A stretch of 64,000 bases of DNA, from NCBI GenBank assembly GCA_018398815.1, contig JAFLJL010014253.1, forward strand, positions 1 to 64,000, read 5' to 3'. The position numbers and the translations under genes are program-made. Each line of letters begins with the position of its first letter. Position 1 is the first letter of the stretch. This DNA is from Conus ventricosus (lineage: Eukaryota; Mollusca; Gastropoda; Neogastropoda; Conidae). Shown here piece by piece: positions 22,601 through 35,278 of this stretch. The notes beneath the pieces are model-generated. The model did no database searches. It saw only the letters and a list, made by a program, of their open reading frames with translations, and was not told the origin of the DNA.

Positions 22601-24640
22601 AAGGAAAAAGGGGATTGAAAAAACGTGTCGAAATTGATTCAATGAATTTCCACACCAAAAAAACAACTATTTACAGAAAAGAAAAAAACTAATCTTTTGC
22701 TGTTTTAAAAACCCCAAAAATTATAATAAAAAAACGACAAACGTGTCTTTTCACAATTTTATCCACAAAAAACTGGTTAATTTTAGTACACAATTTACTC
22801 TTTTAAAAAAATTAGTACTACAATCTCATCTTTACAAAAGTAGTACTACAACGCACATTACAAAAGAGTACACAATTGCATCTTTAAAAAATTTTGTACT
22901 ACAATTAAATCATTACCCCCCTTCTCCCACATTAAACCGTTATTATCGGGCCTGGCCTGCTCGCATTCGTCATCGTCACCTTTCATGACATTCTGGCCTT
23001 ATCATATTTTTTTTGCTTTGGCTTTTGACTGCTTCATTTTCAACCCGAGGCGGGGCTTGTTGTGCCGCAGGGGTGCCTTGTCATTACGGGTGAATTTTGA
23101 GAAGAGTTTTCCCGGGTTTTTGGTTTTTTTTTACCCTTCCCCCCCCTTTCCCCCCCACCCTCCCCCCTGAATTTTTCCCCTCACTTACCTTCACCCTGCC
23201 CCCCACAGGTAGTTCAGAACCATGTCAGACGCTCGTCCAAAGCCCCCGGGGTGACTGAGGCTCTGGGCTGGGGGGGCCTAGATACACGGCAGGGCTACGG
23301 GGGGACAGGCTTTTTCATCGCTTCAGTTGCATTTTTGAAAGGGATCCTCTGTTTCCGGGCCCTCTACCACCTCATTGGACGGCTGCTCACAGAAGGTGTC
23401 TGGTGCCTGAGGGGTTTCCTACGCTTGCTTTTTCTTAGACAGAGCAAGTGGGGGAAACCCCGACGGGAATTTTCGTTGGATACCTTTTTTTGGGGTGGGG
23501 ACAGGGGAAATCCGCACTATTACTACCCCTTTGGCAAAAAGGCGTTCTTTCCTTTTCTGTGTGCGTATAGTGTCCCTCTGCTGTCTGGTCCCCGGTCTGT
23601 GACACATGGATCCCCCTTATTCATCTGTAGTCTGGGGTTTTGTCCTTGCCCCCAGACAATCATTTATCCCCCCACCTCAGGAACTTACAAAAATCGGGCG
23701 AGGCGGCCGTTTTGGGAACGACGAAAACCCAAACAATGACTCGCTCATGTCTGGGCCCTGACCATTTTTTGGGAAAATAGCGTTGAAGGATGTTCCTATT
23801 TTTGAAACCATTAAAGAAAGATTCGCCTACCCCCCTTTCACCATAAAAAAAGCAAGTTTTATCGTCGAATAGCATTCTTTTCCTCAATCTTTACCCCCAA
23901 CCCGAACTCTGAAGCAGGGGTCTTTGGGGGCACTCCGTCTTTTTTAACTTCATTTTTTTTCCTGATGGCTCCCCCCAGAGAGCACTTTCCTTTTAATTCA
24001 GGGAAACTTTTCACAAAAATTTCCCCGTGACTGGAAAATTTTACAAGTTTTTTTTTCAGTGTGGCTGACATCCATAGAATCAATCAATTTGTTTAGTTCA
24101 CCTCAGTTCATGAGCCTGTGATCACTTTTTCTTCAAACGTTTGACAGAATTTTACTGTTGGGCCGGGGGTTGGATTAATATCACCGCATGCACAAAAGCA
24201 GCTTTAGTTTGGGGGAGAGGAAAAAAGAAAGGAGTAACGTTTTTTTTGTGGTGATGTCTAGTAGAAGGGTGATTGGGCCATGGGTGTTTTATCCGATATC
24301 GTTTGAGGGGGATCAAGGGGAAATGTCGCACTCACATACCTGCGTTGCCATCAAAATCCATGTCCAGACTTGTTTAGATGCAAAAAGGGCGTGAAGAAAA
24401 TCAAGGGTTACATCAACAGCAGATGCAAAAACGGCAATGTCCAAACCACGCAAAAGTCTCTGTTTTCACGAAATTTTTTTTTCTTTTTTTCATTTCTTTA
24501 AAAACCAAAATGGGAAAAATGCATAAAAACTGGGCCGACGCACAACGATAGGGCCGGAGACTGCTGCATAGCACAGTAAGAAATGTTTACAATTTTAAAG
24601 GGGCTCTGCAAAAACCCGTCCACCTGCACGCGGTTGACGA
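22601..24640. other. Low-quality stretch, no gene recognised
   Basis: Includes a short degenerate repeat near 22790-22910 (TAGTACTACAAT-type units about 28-30 bp apart). The plus-strand frame 23251-23739 and minus-strand frames 23660-24083 are not recognisable. Homopolymer inflation continues. Confidence 0.45.
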
Positions 24641-24745
24641 TGGACTCAGAGAGAGAGAGAAAAGGGGGGGAAGAGGGGGAGAGAGAAGAGAGAGGAGAGA
24701 GGGGAGAGGGGAGAGAAGAAAGAAAGAGAGAGAGAGAAGAAACAA
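24641..24745 (+). repeat. GA-rich microsatellite
   Basis: (GA)n with AG/GGG interruptions. Confidence 0.9.
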
Positions 24746-25250
24746 GTAAAAACGGCAAGTATTTGCGTTTAGCGTGTGCGCTCTCTGATAGCATTTGATC
24801 TATTAACTCAACATCAAGAAAAAGTTTTCTGAGGGTTTAAGACACGATTGCCACACAGTTGACACTTTAAAATTTTTTTAAACCCTTTATTGCAAGAATG
24901 TTTTTTAAAAAGTGGGGGTATATTTCTACCTGGGGTAACCCCGTCCCCAGAAAAGCCTTCTCACTCGAGTTTTGACAGCCACCGCCATCTTCCCCGGGAC
25001 GTTGCTGACTGAGTGAAACCCATTCAGACCGAAACATGGGACTACCCAGGTCACGTGACCGAATCAATGAAGTGAACCAGGGGCTAGGGGTACGGCCCAG
25101 TCCCTGTTAGGGGGGGGTTGGTGGCGCAATGTAATGGCTTCCTTACCCCTCGTTGAACCACTTGTTTCATTGGTCTTTTTTTTTAGCTGAAAACTAAATA
25201 CAATTACGACATACGTAATTTTTCCCGACTTTAGGGGGTTAACCTGACTG
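24746..25250. other. Nothing recognised
   Basis: No gene or repeat structure recognised. The small minus-strand frame at 24867-25067 has no identifiable features. Confidence 0.4.
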
Positions 25251-25900
25251 GGGGGCGTTTTTTACCAACAGAAGGTCTTTCCCCCGATATGGGATTGGGG
25301 TTTCCCCGAGATGGGATTCGCTTTTTCCCGAGGGGAATATCTTTACCCTCATAGGCATTTTGCTTTACTCTGAAGGCATTTTCTTTACTCGGTAGGGGTT
25401 TGGTTTCCCCGATATGGCTTCGCCTTTCCCTTGAAGTTTTTTACCCCAAAAGGCATTTGCTTTTCCAAGATTGGCTTTGCTTTAAAACCCGAATTGGCAT
25501 TGCTTTACCCCGATAGCCATTTGCTTTTACCCCCGATAGGCATTTGCTTTTCCTGATATGGCATTGGCTTTTCCTGGGATTTGGGATTTTGGGCCCCTTT
25601 TCCCTGATTGGCACTTCTTTTCCTGATATGGATTGGCTTACCCGGGTACGGCATTGCCCGTCCCCTAGGCATTCGCTTTACCCTAGTATAGGATCGCTTT
25701 ATCCGAAGAGCATTTTATTTTACCTAAAATGACTTCGTTTTACCCAAAAAGACAGTTGCTTTACCCTAACAGACCCTTCGTTTTACCCGATAGGACTTTG
25801 CTTTATCCTAAAAGGCATACACCTTTCCCGGCACGGTGGTTACGTTCCTTCACTGGGGGAGGCCTTTACCGACGTATTTAGCACTTAGTTTACCCCGGGC
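25251..25900 (-). repeat. Degenerate array of TTTACCC-type units
   Basis: Roughly 22-28 bp units with GGCATTTGCTTTACCCCGATA. The reverse complement (TATCGGGGTAAAGCAAATGCC) keeps the GGGTAAAG core of the 22-bp satellite, so this is probably a diverged relative on the other strand. Confidence 0.6.
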
Positions 25901-26450
25901 CCTCACTTCCCCCAATGCAAAATAACCCCTGTTGTCAAAAAACAAACAAAACCAAGGGGGCAGACCTTCATCTTTTCTTTTTCTTCTTCTCTTCTTCTTC
26001 TTCTTCTTCTTAATATGGGGAAGTTACCTTAACATAAACCTGACTAAGAGGGCATTTTTTCCTTGGGATGACTTTTCTTGACCCGGTATGCTTTTTTCCC
26101 CCAAGCAAAAGCTTTAATAACAGGGTGAATGCCGTGTTTTCTTTATATTCAAGTGTTTTCATCTCATACGCGGGCGCATTTCGGTATGGGGCATCGAAGG
26201 GGGGGTTTCTCGGTCATTTTCCCAACGTGTTGGTGTTCGACCGATACGATGGCTTTTTCCAACCAACCGTGGGGGGCTTCCCTACCCGATGACGTTAACC
26301 GTATGGTATTTAGTTAACCTCGACTTGTCAATTCCCTTGCATGATGAGACCTTACCATGCCGTGGCTTTTTCCTGAATTTGGTGCTTTTTTTCCGGACTT
26401 GGGGTTTATGGTTTTACCCAAGATAGATATTTTTGCCAGAAATGACGGGG
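25901..26450. other. Mixed low-quality sequence with a CTT microsatellite
   Basis: (CTT)n at about 25973-26012. No gene seen; the plus-strand frames at 26068-26317 are not recognisable. Confidence 0.4.
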
Positions 26451-27003
26451 AATTTATCCTACCATGGGGGAACTTTTTCCCGCCATGGGGAACTTACCCA
26501 GGAGGGTGAGGTAGGGGGGAAAGTGGGGAAGCAAATTTTCCATGAGATGGGGACATCTTCGTGACAATGTAGGCCCTTTGCCCCATCACGGTGCACTTTG
26601 TGACAATTAGGCACTTGCCCCATCACGGTGGGGCTTTACCAAATGCGTACTTTACCCCTCAATGGGGCACGTTTCCCTGACTTCATACTTTACCCACACG
26701 GTGGCGTTTACTACTACGACTTTACCCGTCCCGGGGGGCCTTTTAAAACCCTGACTACATACTTAACCCCACCACGGTGGGCGCTTTTACCATGACATAC
26801 ATACTTTACCCTGCCATGGTGGACGCTTTTACCATGACACACGTACTTTACCCTGCCATGGGGGACGCTTTTACCATGACACACGTACTTTATCCTGCCA
26901 TGGGGGACGCTTTTACCATGACACACGTACTTTATCCTGCCATGGGGGACGCTTTTACCATGACACACGTACTTTATCCTGCCATGGGGGACGCTTTTAC
27001 CAT
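26451..27003 (-). repeat. 22-bp satellite, minus orientation, with a 42-bp dimer
   Basis: The reverse complement carries CCATGGCAGGATAAAGTACG and related units. From 26780 to 27003 a 42-bp dimer is repeated about five times almost perfectly, producing an open frame with a 14-residue period. Same family as the satellite at 1371. Confidence 0.85.
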
Positions 27004-27700
27004 GACTATCATGTGATGTAGCCTCACATGGCGACATGTGATGTTCCGTCGCGTATGCTCTTATTTAATATAAAGCATTTCCCTAGGTAGGAAAAAGGAA
27101 AGGTAAAAGAAAGGACAATTTACGTGGCCTGACCAGTGTGATCGGTGTCGCTGGTGGTTATAGACGTAGGGTGATTATTGGTTGAATCGCTCGGAAAAAT
27201 GGACGGACGTTGTCCATTGGTCAAGTAACCAAGGGCTGGTAATGCGTAGAGTTAGACGAGTACTCACTGAATATGTACTCAGGAAGAGCGCAGGAAGGAA
27301 AAATAAAATATATGGCTTGAGGACACTGACCAGACAGGTTGTTTGGAATTGCAGAACAAGATTCACCTGTAATCCACCATTACCAGGTGAGGTATAGACA
27401 GATGGGGAGAGAAAAGAGAGAGAGAGTTAAGAAAAGGGAAAAAGGGGGAAAGAATTTATCATTATTCAGATTTTGATAAAGATTACTTACACGGACTTCA
27501 TTCGTGTTTCAGCCCTTCCCGGTGCTGTGGCAGCACCAGTAACGGGATAGGCGACTGTGGCAGTCGCACAAGTATTTGGGCTCCAGTGCTGTGGCAGCAC
27601 CTAATTGACTCCAGAGTTGGAGAACCTAGTTGAAGCGGACAACGACTGCGGCAGTCGTGAGAGAACTTGAAGCGTTTGTCATGTTGACCCACTATGATTT
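27003..27700 (+). mobile_element. LTR-like / leader repeat, copy 1
   Basis: Begins with CATGTGATGTAGCCTCACAT and shares ordered blocks with 45938-46430: CATTTCCC; GTGGC[CT]TGAC[CT]AGTGT; AAGGGCTGGTAA; ACTGA[AG]TATG[TC]ACTCA; CATTACCAGGTGAG; TTACTTACACG[GA]AC and TTCGTGTTTCAGCCC. The shared end looks like a splice acceptor (TTCGTGTTTCAG). I read it as an LTR or 5' leader of one retroelement family. No PBS identified and no coding domain follows here. Confidence 0.55.
27521..27658 (+). repeat. Four short perfect stem-loops
   Basis: GGTGCTG-TGG-CAGCACC (27521-27537), GCGACTG-TGG-CAGTCGC (27551-27567), GTGCTG-TGG-CAGCAC (27586-27600) and ACGACTG-CGG-CAGTCGT (27642-27658). Each has a 6-7 bp stem and a 3-base loop; two stem types alternate. 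They follow the TTCAG of the LTR-like repeat. They look like designed RNA structure, but the role is unknown. Confidence 0.75.
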
Positions 27701-28079
27701 TTGATTGTCCCCCCCTGGGTCGGAACTCATATTGTTCCTGTATTTTAAGCCATCTTTAATTCTTCTTTGGGAAAGTGTATAAATTGTTTCTCCATTGAGG
27801 AGGAGAAACCTGTAAAAGAAGTTCTTGTGAATTACTATGTATAATGAGATAAAATTTGGTCCCAGCTAGTGGATCTGTGGAATATTTGTACCTCCACTAG
27901 AGTGGAGGAACAGATGATTTGAAGATTTGAAAAGTTGATTATCATTTAGTAAATTATTCCCTGGAGAGGAGGGGAGAAGAACATATATTGTAGTGCGCCT
28001 TCTGGTTGTTTGGAGCGACTGTGTGTGCACAGAGTGAATGCTGAGCTGAGTGCTTGCATGCATTTGTGCTCAGTGTGAC

Positions 28080-28362
28080 AATGACATACGTACTTCACCC
28101 CGCCATGGTGGGCGCTTTACCATAACATACGTACTTTGTTTTACCGTGCCATGATGAGCGATTTACCAAGACATGCGTACTTACCCTGCCATGGTGAGCG
28201 CTTTCAAATGACATGATAGGTACTTTACCCTGCCATGGTGGGCGCTTTTACCATGGCATACGTACTTTACCGTGCAATGCTGGGCGTTTTACCCTGACAT
28301 GATAGGTACTTTACCTTGCCGTGGTGGGCGCTTTACCATGTCATACGAACTTTACCCTGTGT
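28080..28362 (-). repeat. 22-bp satellite, minus orientation
   Basis: The reverse complement has CCACCATGGCAGGGTAAAGTAC and GGTAAAGCGCCCACCATGGC units, as in the arrays at 1371 and 56636. Confidence 0.85.
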
Positions 28363-28770
28363 AACGCAGGCCTAGTGCCCACGACACCATGATCCACACC
28401 CCTTCCCACTCTTACTTAACACTAACCCACTAAACTCTAACACTAACCACTAACGCAGGTTCCATTTTCAACATTTGATAACACTTCTTTGTACACAAAT
28501 AACACAACAATAGAATCACTCGAAACTACATACATCAAAACACATATGATGAGGAGGATGGGGATGAGGATGATTACGACGAGTACCAGAATTAATTAAT
28601 TATAATTATAGGACAGGTTGTGAGCAGACAAAACCCAAGCAAAAGAAAAGACATCCAAACGTCTGAGCACACGCGACCGAGAAAGGGTTAATGGCTGGCA
28701 CTGTAGAGGATGGTTGCACACAGGCAATGTAGCCTTAGGAGCACAGATGAGAACTCATGAACTTGGGACA
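28363..28770. other. Unique spacer before piggyBac
   Basis: No gene. A GATGAGGAGGATGGGGATGA tract lies near 28549-28590. Confidence 0.5.
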
Positions 28771-30552
28771 TTAACCCATATATGCCTGATTTTTTTCTTT
28801 GGTTTTCATGTATTCAGGGGTGTACAATATTGCAAGTATTGAGGTTTGAAGGGACTGGTTTTACATTTGTATTTTATCGGTTTGTGTTTTAGACATAAAA
28901 ACCTACCGTCCCACTATAGGGACGCCAGACACGAGAGGGTACAGGTTTTTTATGATACATACGAAGACACAGAACTCATTTGAAATCATAGTTCAGCCAA
29001 ATGTATTTTTGATTTTTGCATTAAAACATAACTAGCATTATCGACTAGATTGTTGACAGATTAATTGTACATACCTGAACACAAAAAGAACAAAAAGAGC
29101 ATTTTACTCATAGTGGAGTCACAGCAGATTGACGTGGTTCACTCATCGTGTCTTCGTAAGCATACTGTCATTGATCAGCCATCTGTGTGAAAGGCTGCAA
29201 AACATTTGACATGAAGCCCACATTCCATTGGTGCACTTGTCACTGCTCTTCTTGCCACAGGAAGCACACCTGAGTCGCTTCTGGACATGCTCCACAAGAT
29301 GATCTCTGCTGTCAAAGCGAAGGGCCGGTGCAACTCGCTTGTCAAGCTGGGCAGGGCGACCAAGTGGACGTCCCACGTGATGCGCTTCACTGATCTAGAC
29401 AGATAGACAGTGGCAATGGCTCGTCGCACAGCAAGAAGATATGGGGGGGGGGGGGGGGGGTCTTCTCCAGTGGGCGTGGCCCGGGTTTACAAGTGCCAGG
29501 TTTGCTAAACGGCCAAATCCAGGCAATATGATAAAATGGACCACCACCATTTCTTCGATGGGATGGAGACGGCGGGACTTGTCAATGTTCTGGTCCATCC
29601 TATCAATCCCTCCCATGGTCTTGTTGTAGTGGTTGATGAGAGCTGGTTGATAAATTGTTGACGTGCTGAGTGGCTTGCCTGGAAAACCTTGTTTTCTGTG
29701 TGGGATTCACACCACCTTTTGGAGTTACATTGACAACGTTGTTGTCTTTCCCAACGAACCCACGTTTATTGCATTGCTTGTGTCAGCGTAGTAGTCGATG
29801 GTGCCCCTTGGAGTTTTATTCATCTCCTGCACTGATCGCAGTGGACAATCTTCAACCCGATTTGCACAAATGGTTCCTGTGCATGCAATGCCTTAGGAAG
29901 AGATGTAGTCCACGAGTGTCAGTGACGTGAAGACGTTGTCAAACGTGAGGTAGAAAGCATATTGTCCTTGGATTTCAGATACAAGATCGATGACAACTGA
30001 TCCTCCCATTCCCACCCCAGGGCAGGCCGCAACAGCTTGCCTTCCTTTCGCTCCTTGGTAGGGCTCAAATTGGACGGCATATCCCAAGGGGGGTAGCAAG
30101 GACCCACATCTTGAATCCAAATCGAATGGGTTTGCCTTTATAAATTGTTTTGAGCCATGACGACCCATAGTGCGGGACCATGCTCTCATCAATGCTGAGA
30201 TTCTGTTGTCTTAGAAAGTAATGAAGGCTTCTTTCATTCAGCATGGTCAGCAGTGGTCTGACTTTGGTCTCTTGTCATCAGCTACAAGGTTGGTGTTGTC
30301 ACTCACATGGAGGTATCTCTTTGATCTCCTCGAATCTGTCTCGACTCATGGCTGAGGTGACAGCTGTATTATGAATGTCCATGTCATTGGACCAGTACAT
30401 TCTGCGTCGGGGAAGTGTGCAGTAACCAGATAGAATTAGGATGGCCAGAAAGGTGCGAAACTTTCTGAGTCAGCTTTGCATGTTTGCCATGTTGTGAAGA
30501 GCTTGTACCGTACTCTGCATTCCCCAGTTCAGAAACGTGTTTTATCTGAATC

Positions 30553-30606
30553 CTGCACTCACACACACCACACACACACACACACACACAACACACACAC
30601 ACAAAA

Positions 30607-30658
<52 letters not shown>

Positions 30659-30697
30659 TAGATAATGAATTATAGTATTCTATCTTTCTTTCTTGAT

Positions 30698-30771
<74 letters not shown>

Positions 30772-30875
30772 AGGGAGGGAGGGAGGGAGGGAGGGAGGGA
30801 GGGAGGAAGGGAGGGAGGGAGGGAGAGGGAATAGAGGGAGGGAGGTATGTGAGAAAAATAACTATAAAAACTGAC
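30553..30875 (-). repeat. Microsatellite-filled intron of the piggyBac gene
   Basis: Contains (CA)n at about 30560-30655, (CT)n at about 30702-30770 and (GGGA)n at about 30771-30830 on the plus strand. Splice sites are intact in GT...AG form. The counterpart in the second copy is 33364-33739. Long frames across it are artefacts. Confidence 0.85.
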
Positions 30876-31200
30876 CATGCTGTTCTCTTGGGGAGTAGAC
30901 TGAGTGCTGTCACCACCGGTGATCTGTCTTCCGTCAGCATGAATGACTGTTGCTGAAGCAGATGACTGAAGTTGCCGCCCACTCAGATTGTGAATTTCAG
31001 CATCTTCATCTCCACTGTCCTCGTCTGTCAATTCATCAGTAGGTGGGGGATCAATGTATATATTGGCAGTTTGGAAAGCAGTGTACGCTTCAAGGATATC
31101 CAGTACTTCATTTACATTGTATCGTCTGCAAAACAGAGATCGTTTTGATAAAGTAAGCACCAAGGAAGTCGAGCATGCACATATTTAGGTTAGTTTGACT

Positions 31201-31366
31201 GTTGGTTGTGTTGGTGCTTTATGTCTCAGCCACTTTCGCGGATCAGAGACAGCTGGTCACATTGTCCTGACACCCGTGAACCAGTTTCAGTAATGCCGGG
31301 ATTCAAACCCTTGACATTTGGAATAAGAGTCGAACCCTCTACTGACTGAGCTATCCAGCTCTTCCA
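31201..31366 (-). mobile_element. tRNA-derived SINE nested in piggyBac
   Basis: About 166 bp. The head reads GGAAGAGCTGGATAGCTCAG, with box A TAGCTCAGTCAGTAG and box B GGGTTTGAATCCC. It is flanked by an 11-bp target duplication, TTAGTTTGACT, at 31190-31200 and 31367-31377. It lies in the intron between exons 1 and 2 of the transposase. An identical-length copy with the same duplication is at 34064-34229, so insertion preceded duplication of the host element. Confidence 0.88.
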
Positions 31367-32041
31367 TTAGTTTGACTTTATTTCATCTTTAGAGATAAGA
31401 AGTTGAAACAAAAAAGAAACACATGATGTGTCATGGGTTCTTTTTTCGTTTCTCTCCGTGCCTGTTTATCAATCCTGTAACTAATAACATTGACGTAACA
31501 AAATAAAAAATATAATATACATCCAAAATTATAACATCTCATGAAACGGAATAACAATGTAACATAAATATTTCAGCACTGTTACAGTTTAGACTGACTT
31601 CAAACACAAAAAGATGTCACTAGCCTGAAATGAAAAACCTGTACCCGTTCGTGCCTTGCGTCCCTATAGTGGAACGCCTATAAACGCAACAAATTTTACC
31701 TATTATAAACAATATGCTTATATCATCGCACACGGTTTTAGTTTATATCCTACGTATCACATTTACTTCAATAATATCATTAAAAATGTGTTTGACAAAA
31801 GAGATATTGACTTACCTTCTGCTTTGATCCATCTTGACTGTTTTCAACCATGTGGTTCATCACAAATGGCCGACAACTGAAATACATTCCAAGGGAGATA
31901 ACTCTTGTGGGTATTAGAATTATAGAAGTTGCTTCCCTAGAACTAATTATCACAATTTAGTTACCTTATCTTTAACATTAAGCCAATAAGGGCAAATAAC
32001 TATAACGTCCCACTATAGTGACGCTAGCATAAATGGGTTAA

Positions 32042-32890
32042 AGTGAGTGGATACTCTTCTGCAAGTCGCTAGTTTGTTGGCATGCAGGCGGGGTCTGCGT
32101 GATGAGAAGTGGGGAATACCAGAGACACCTGACTTCTTTGTGTGTTTTTTCGTCTCCAAAGTTCCAAAAGGGGCACAAGAGGAAACTGAAATTGGAATGT
32201 CACGGCGCTGTTCACAAGATGGACGTGAACTGTCGATCTTTTCCTCTGAAGCAAGGCCACAAATGTGAGTGCCTGGCCTGTGGGTGAAGGTAGTGATCAT
32301 GAAGATGGTGATGAAGATGAAGGTCCAAGGGATAACCACTGGGGCGGTAACTTGACTTGTAGGAAAGGCTGGTGATGATGAAGGTGAAGTGGAGGACTGG
32401 TATGGATGGTTCACACACAAGATGAACAGAGTGAAAGGCCTGCAGACAAAGCGAAATTTCTGTAAGGGAGGGAAATGAAATATTTTAGATGACTAGAAAA
32501 GAAGAACTGTCTTTCCCCCGCTCTGTTTCTCCATGTAAAAGTTATCACTTGGGTTAGCCTCTTCATTCCCTCTTATAGAAGTTAAACATTAAGGACAATT
32601 TTAGAGAGCGTGTAGCAAGTTAACGTTACTTGACTATAATGAAATGACGACCATAATGTTCCCTTCCCGATATAAGGCTTCTACAATGTTTCATTCCACT
32701 TTTGTATGACTCAAGAGTGATTTCAAAAGATTTTCTTTTATATACACGAGCCCAAAAAAAATGAGAATAGTAGAAGCCAAAACAAACGCGTTTTCACCCA
32801 AACAGTAGTATCATGATACACTACACCAAACCAATATGTTTACCGTAAAAGAATATAACGATAAAACAATTCGAGTCAGAGGTGCACAGA
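32042..32890. other. Spacer between the two piggyBac copies
   Basis: Short frames on both strands overlap at 32013-32420 and none is convincing. A plus-strand frame ending at 32287 is Cys/Lys-rich and might be an exon remnant, but no family is recognised. Confidence 0.4.
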
Positions 32891-32894
32891 ACAA

Positions 32895-34558
<1,664 letters not shown>

Positions 34559-34992
34559 ATCTCTTGCATCTCTTAGGAGATCCAAGTAAAGGTTGTTCTG
34601 CACAATTCTTGCCACATACAATGCTTGGTTATTGAACAGCAGATCTGACCACTCACACTGTTCCATATCTTTTGATCTCCCTTGCATCCTTGAATGGATC
34701 CTCAAGCATAGGCTCAAAGATTGTCCCCTACATTTTATACTGTTTGAAGAGTGCTTTTAGGTTTTCAGCAACTTTTTTCCCTCTCCACACTTTCGTTTAG
34801 TTCTATTTTACTACCCTTCGCTGCTGCTTTGGGGGTGCTGTTGGATTCTTTTTTGAACCTTTGGTGGTGAGAACACCACAGAATTGTGGACTGTGGTGGG
34901 TCTCTTTTGACACCAAGAGCACAGACACAATCAGCCGTGTCTCCCTGAATGAGTCCGACCCAGCGGACGAAAGGCCTAGGGAGCAGGCAATA
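34559..34992. other. Flank between piggyBac copy 2 and the LINE array
   Basis: A minus-strand frame at 34448-34717 has no recognised domain. The 240 bases next to the SINE contain a GTGGTGAGAACACCAC dyad (about 34864-34879). This is the outer flank of the array; the internal unit junctions do not contain it. Confidence 0.45.
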
Positions 34993-35259
34993 CAGTAGAA
35001 AGAAACTCGTGGAGAGCGTGGCAGCAGAGAGTCTCAGAAGAGAAAGCCCCCTTCAAGCAAGTGTTTCGGCCCTTATCTCCTGACACTCTAGGGGGTGTGG
35101 GCCACACCCGGTTCATGACTCCGGATGTCCCTCTGCTGCCCCTTTTTTTTTCCCTCATCTTGGGACGAGCCATGGCTGGGATTCGAACCCATGACCCTCT
35201 GGACATGCTCATTTTCTACTTAATGACTCGCGCTTTAACCACTGAGCCACAGGGACACC
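34993..35259 (-). mobile_element. tRNA-like SINE linked to LINE unit A
   Basis: The head GTGTCCCTGTGGCTCAGTGG and box B GGGTTCGAATCCC are separated by a spacer longer than in a true tRNA; the body then runs about 180 bp to CTTTCTACTG. The same sequence follows the coding end of units B (39185-39450) and C (43395-43665). It may be an independent SINE trapped in the repeat unit, the target of the LINE, or part of the LINE's own untranslated region. Confidence 0.75.
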
Positions 35260-35278
35260 TGATATTTGTAGGAAGTTA

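Larger units (their letters stand above)
29143..31832 (-). pseudogene. piggyBac transposase, three exons, frame-disrupted
   Basis: Exon 1 is about 17 nt (31816-31832, MDQSR) with donor GTAAGT; exon 2 runs from 31125 (after TTTTGCAG) to 30876; an intron full of microsatellite spans 30553-30875 (GTCAG donor, TGCAG acceptor); exon 3 continues from 30552. Domains: acidic N-terminus (TDEDSGDEDAEIHNLSGRQL); catalytic core with Asp 1 in SIDESMV (about 30190), Asp 2 in TFDNVFTS (about 29940) and Asp 3 in GGIDRMDQN (about 29600); C-terminal Cys-rich domain with RCASCGKKSSDKC (about 29270). All three Asp are present, but frames break in exon 3, including near 30300, 30190-30240 and a poly-G run at 29445-29460. 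Confidence 0.85.
28775..32037 (-). mobile_element. Complete piggyBac-family DNA transposon
   Basis: Flanked by TTAA at 28771-28774 and 32038-32041, the target duplication typical of piggyBac. Terminal repeats CCCATATATGC (28775-28785) and GCATAAATGGG (32027-32037) are inverted with one mismatch. Subterminal inverted repeats occur at about 28906-28950 (GTCCCACTATAGGGAC, GGGTACAGG) and 31636-31670 (CCTGTACCC, GTCCCTATAGTGG), and again at 32006-32022. It encodes a transposase on the minus strand and carries a nested SINE. Length 3263 bp. Confidence 0.92.

Noticed and set aside
21459..22658. Long minus-strand frame of 399 residues
   Set aside because: Built wholly from a 42-bp tandem repeat; other frames of the same strand are also open.
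31290..31366. tRNA gene in the piggyBac intron
   Set aside because: Has a target duplication and a non-tRNA body, so it is a SINE.
32047..32287. Cys/Lys-rich frame next to piggyBac
   Set aside because: Several overlapping frames on both strands, no domain, no clear splice structure.
35160..35260. Genuine tRNA gene
   Set aside because: Boxes A and B are present but spacing and arms do not fit a cloverleaf, and it is part of a repeated unit; treated as SINE.
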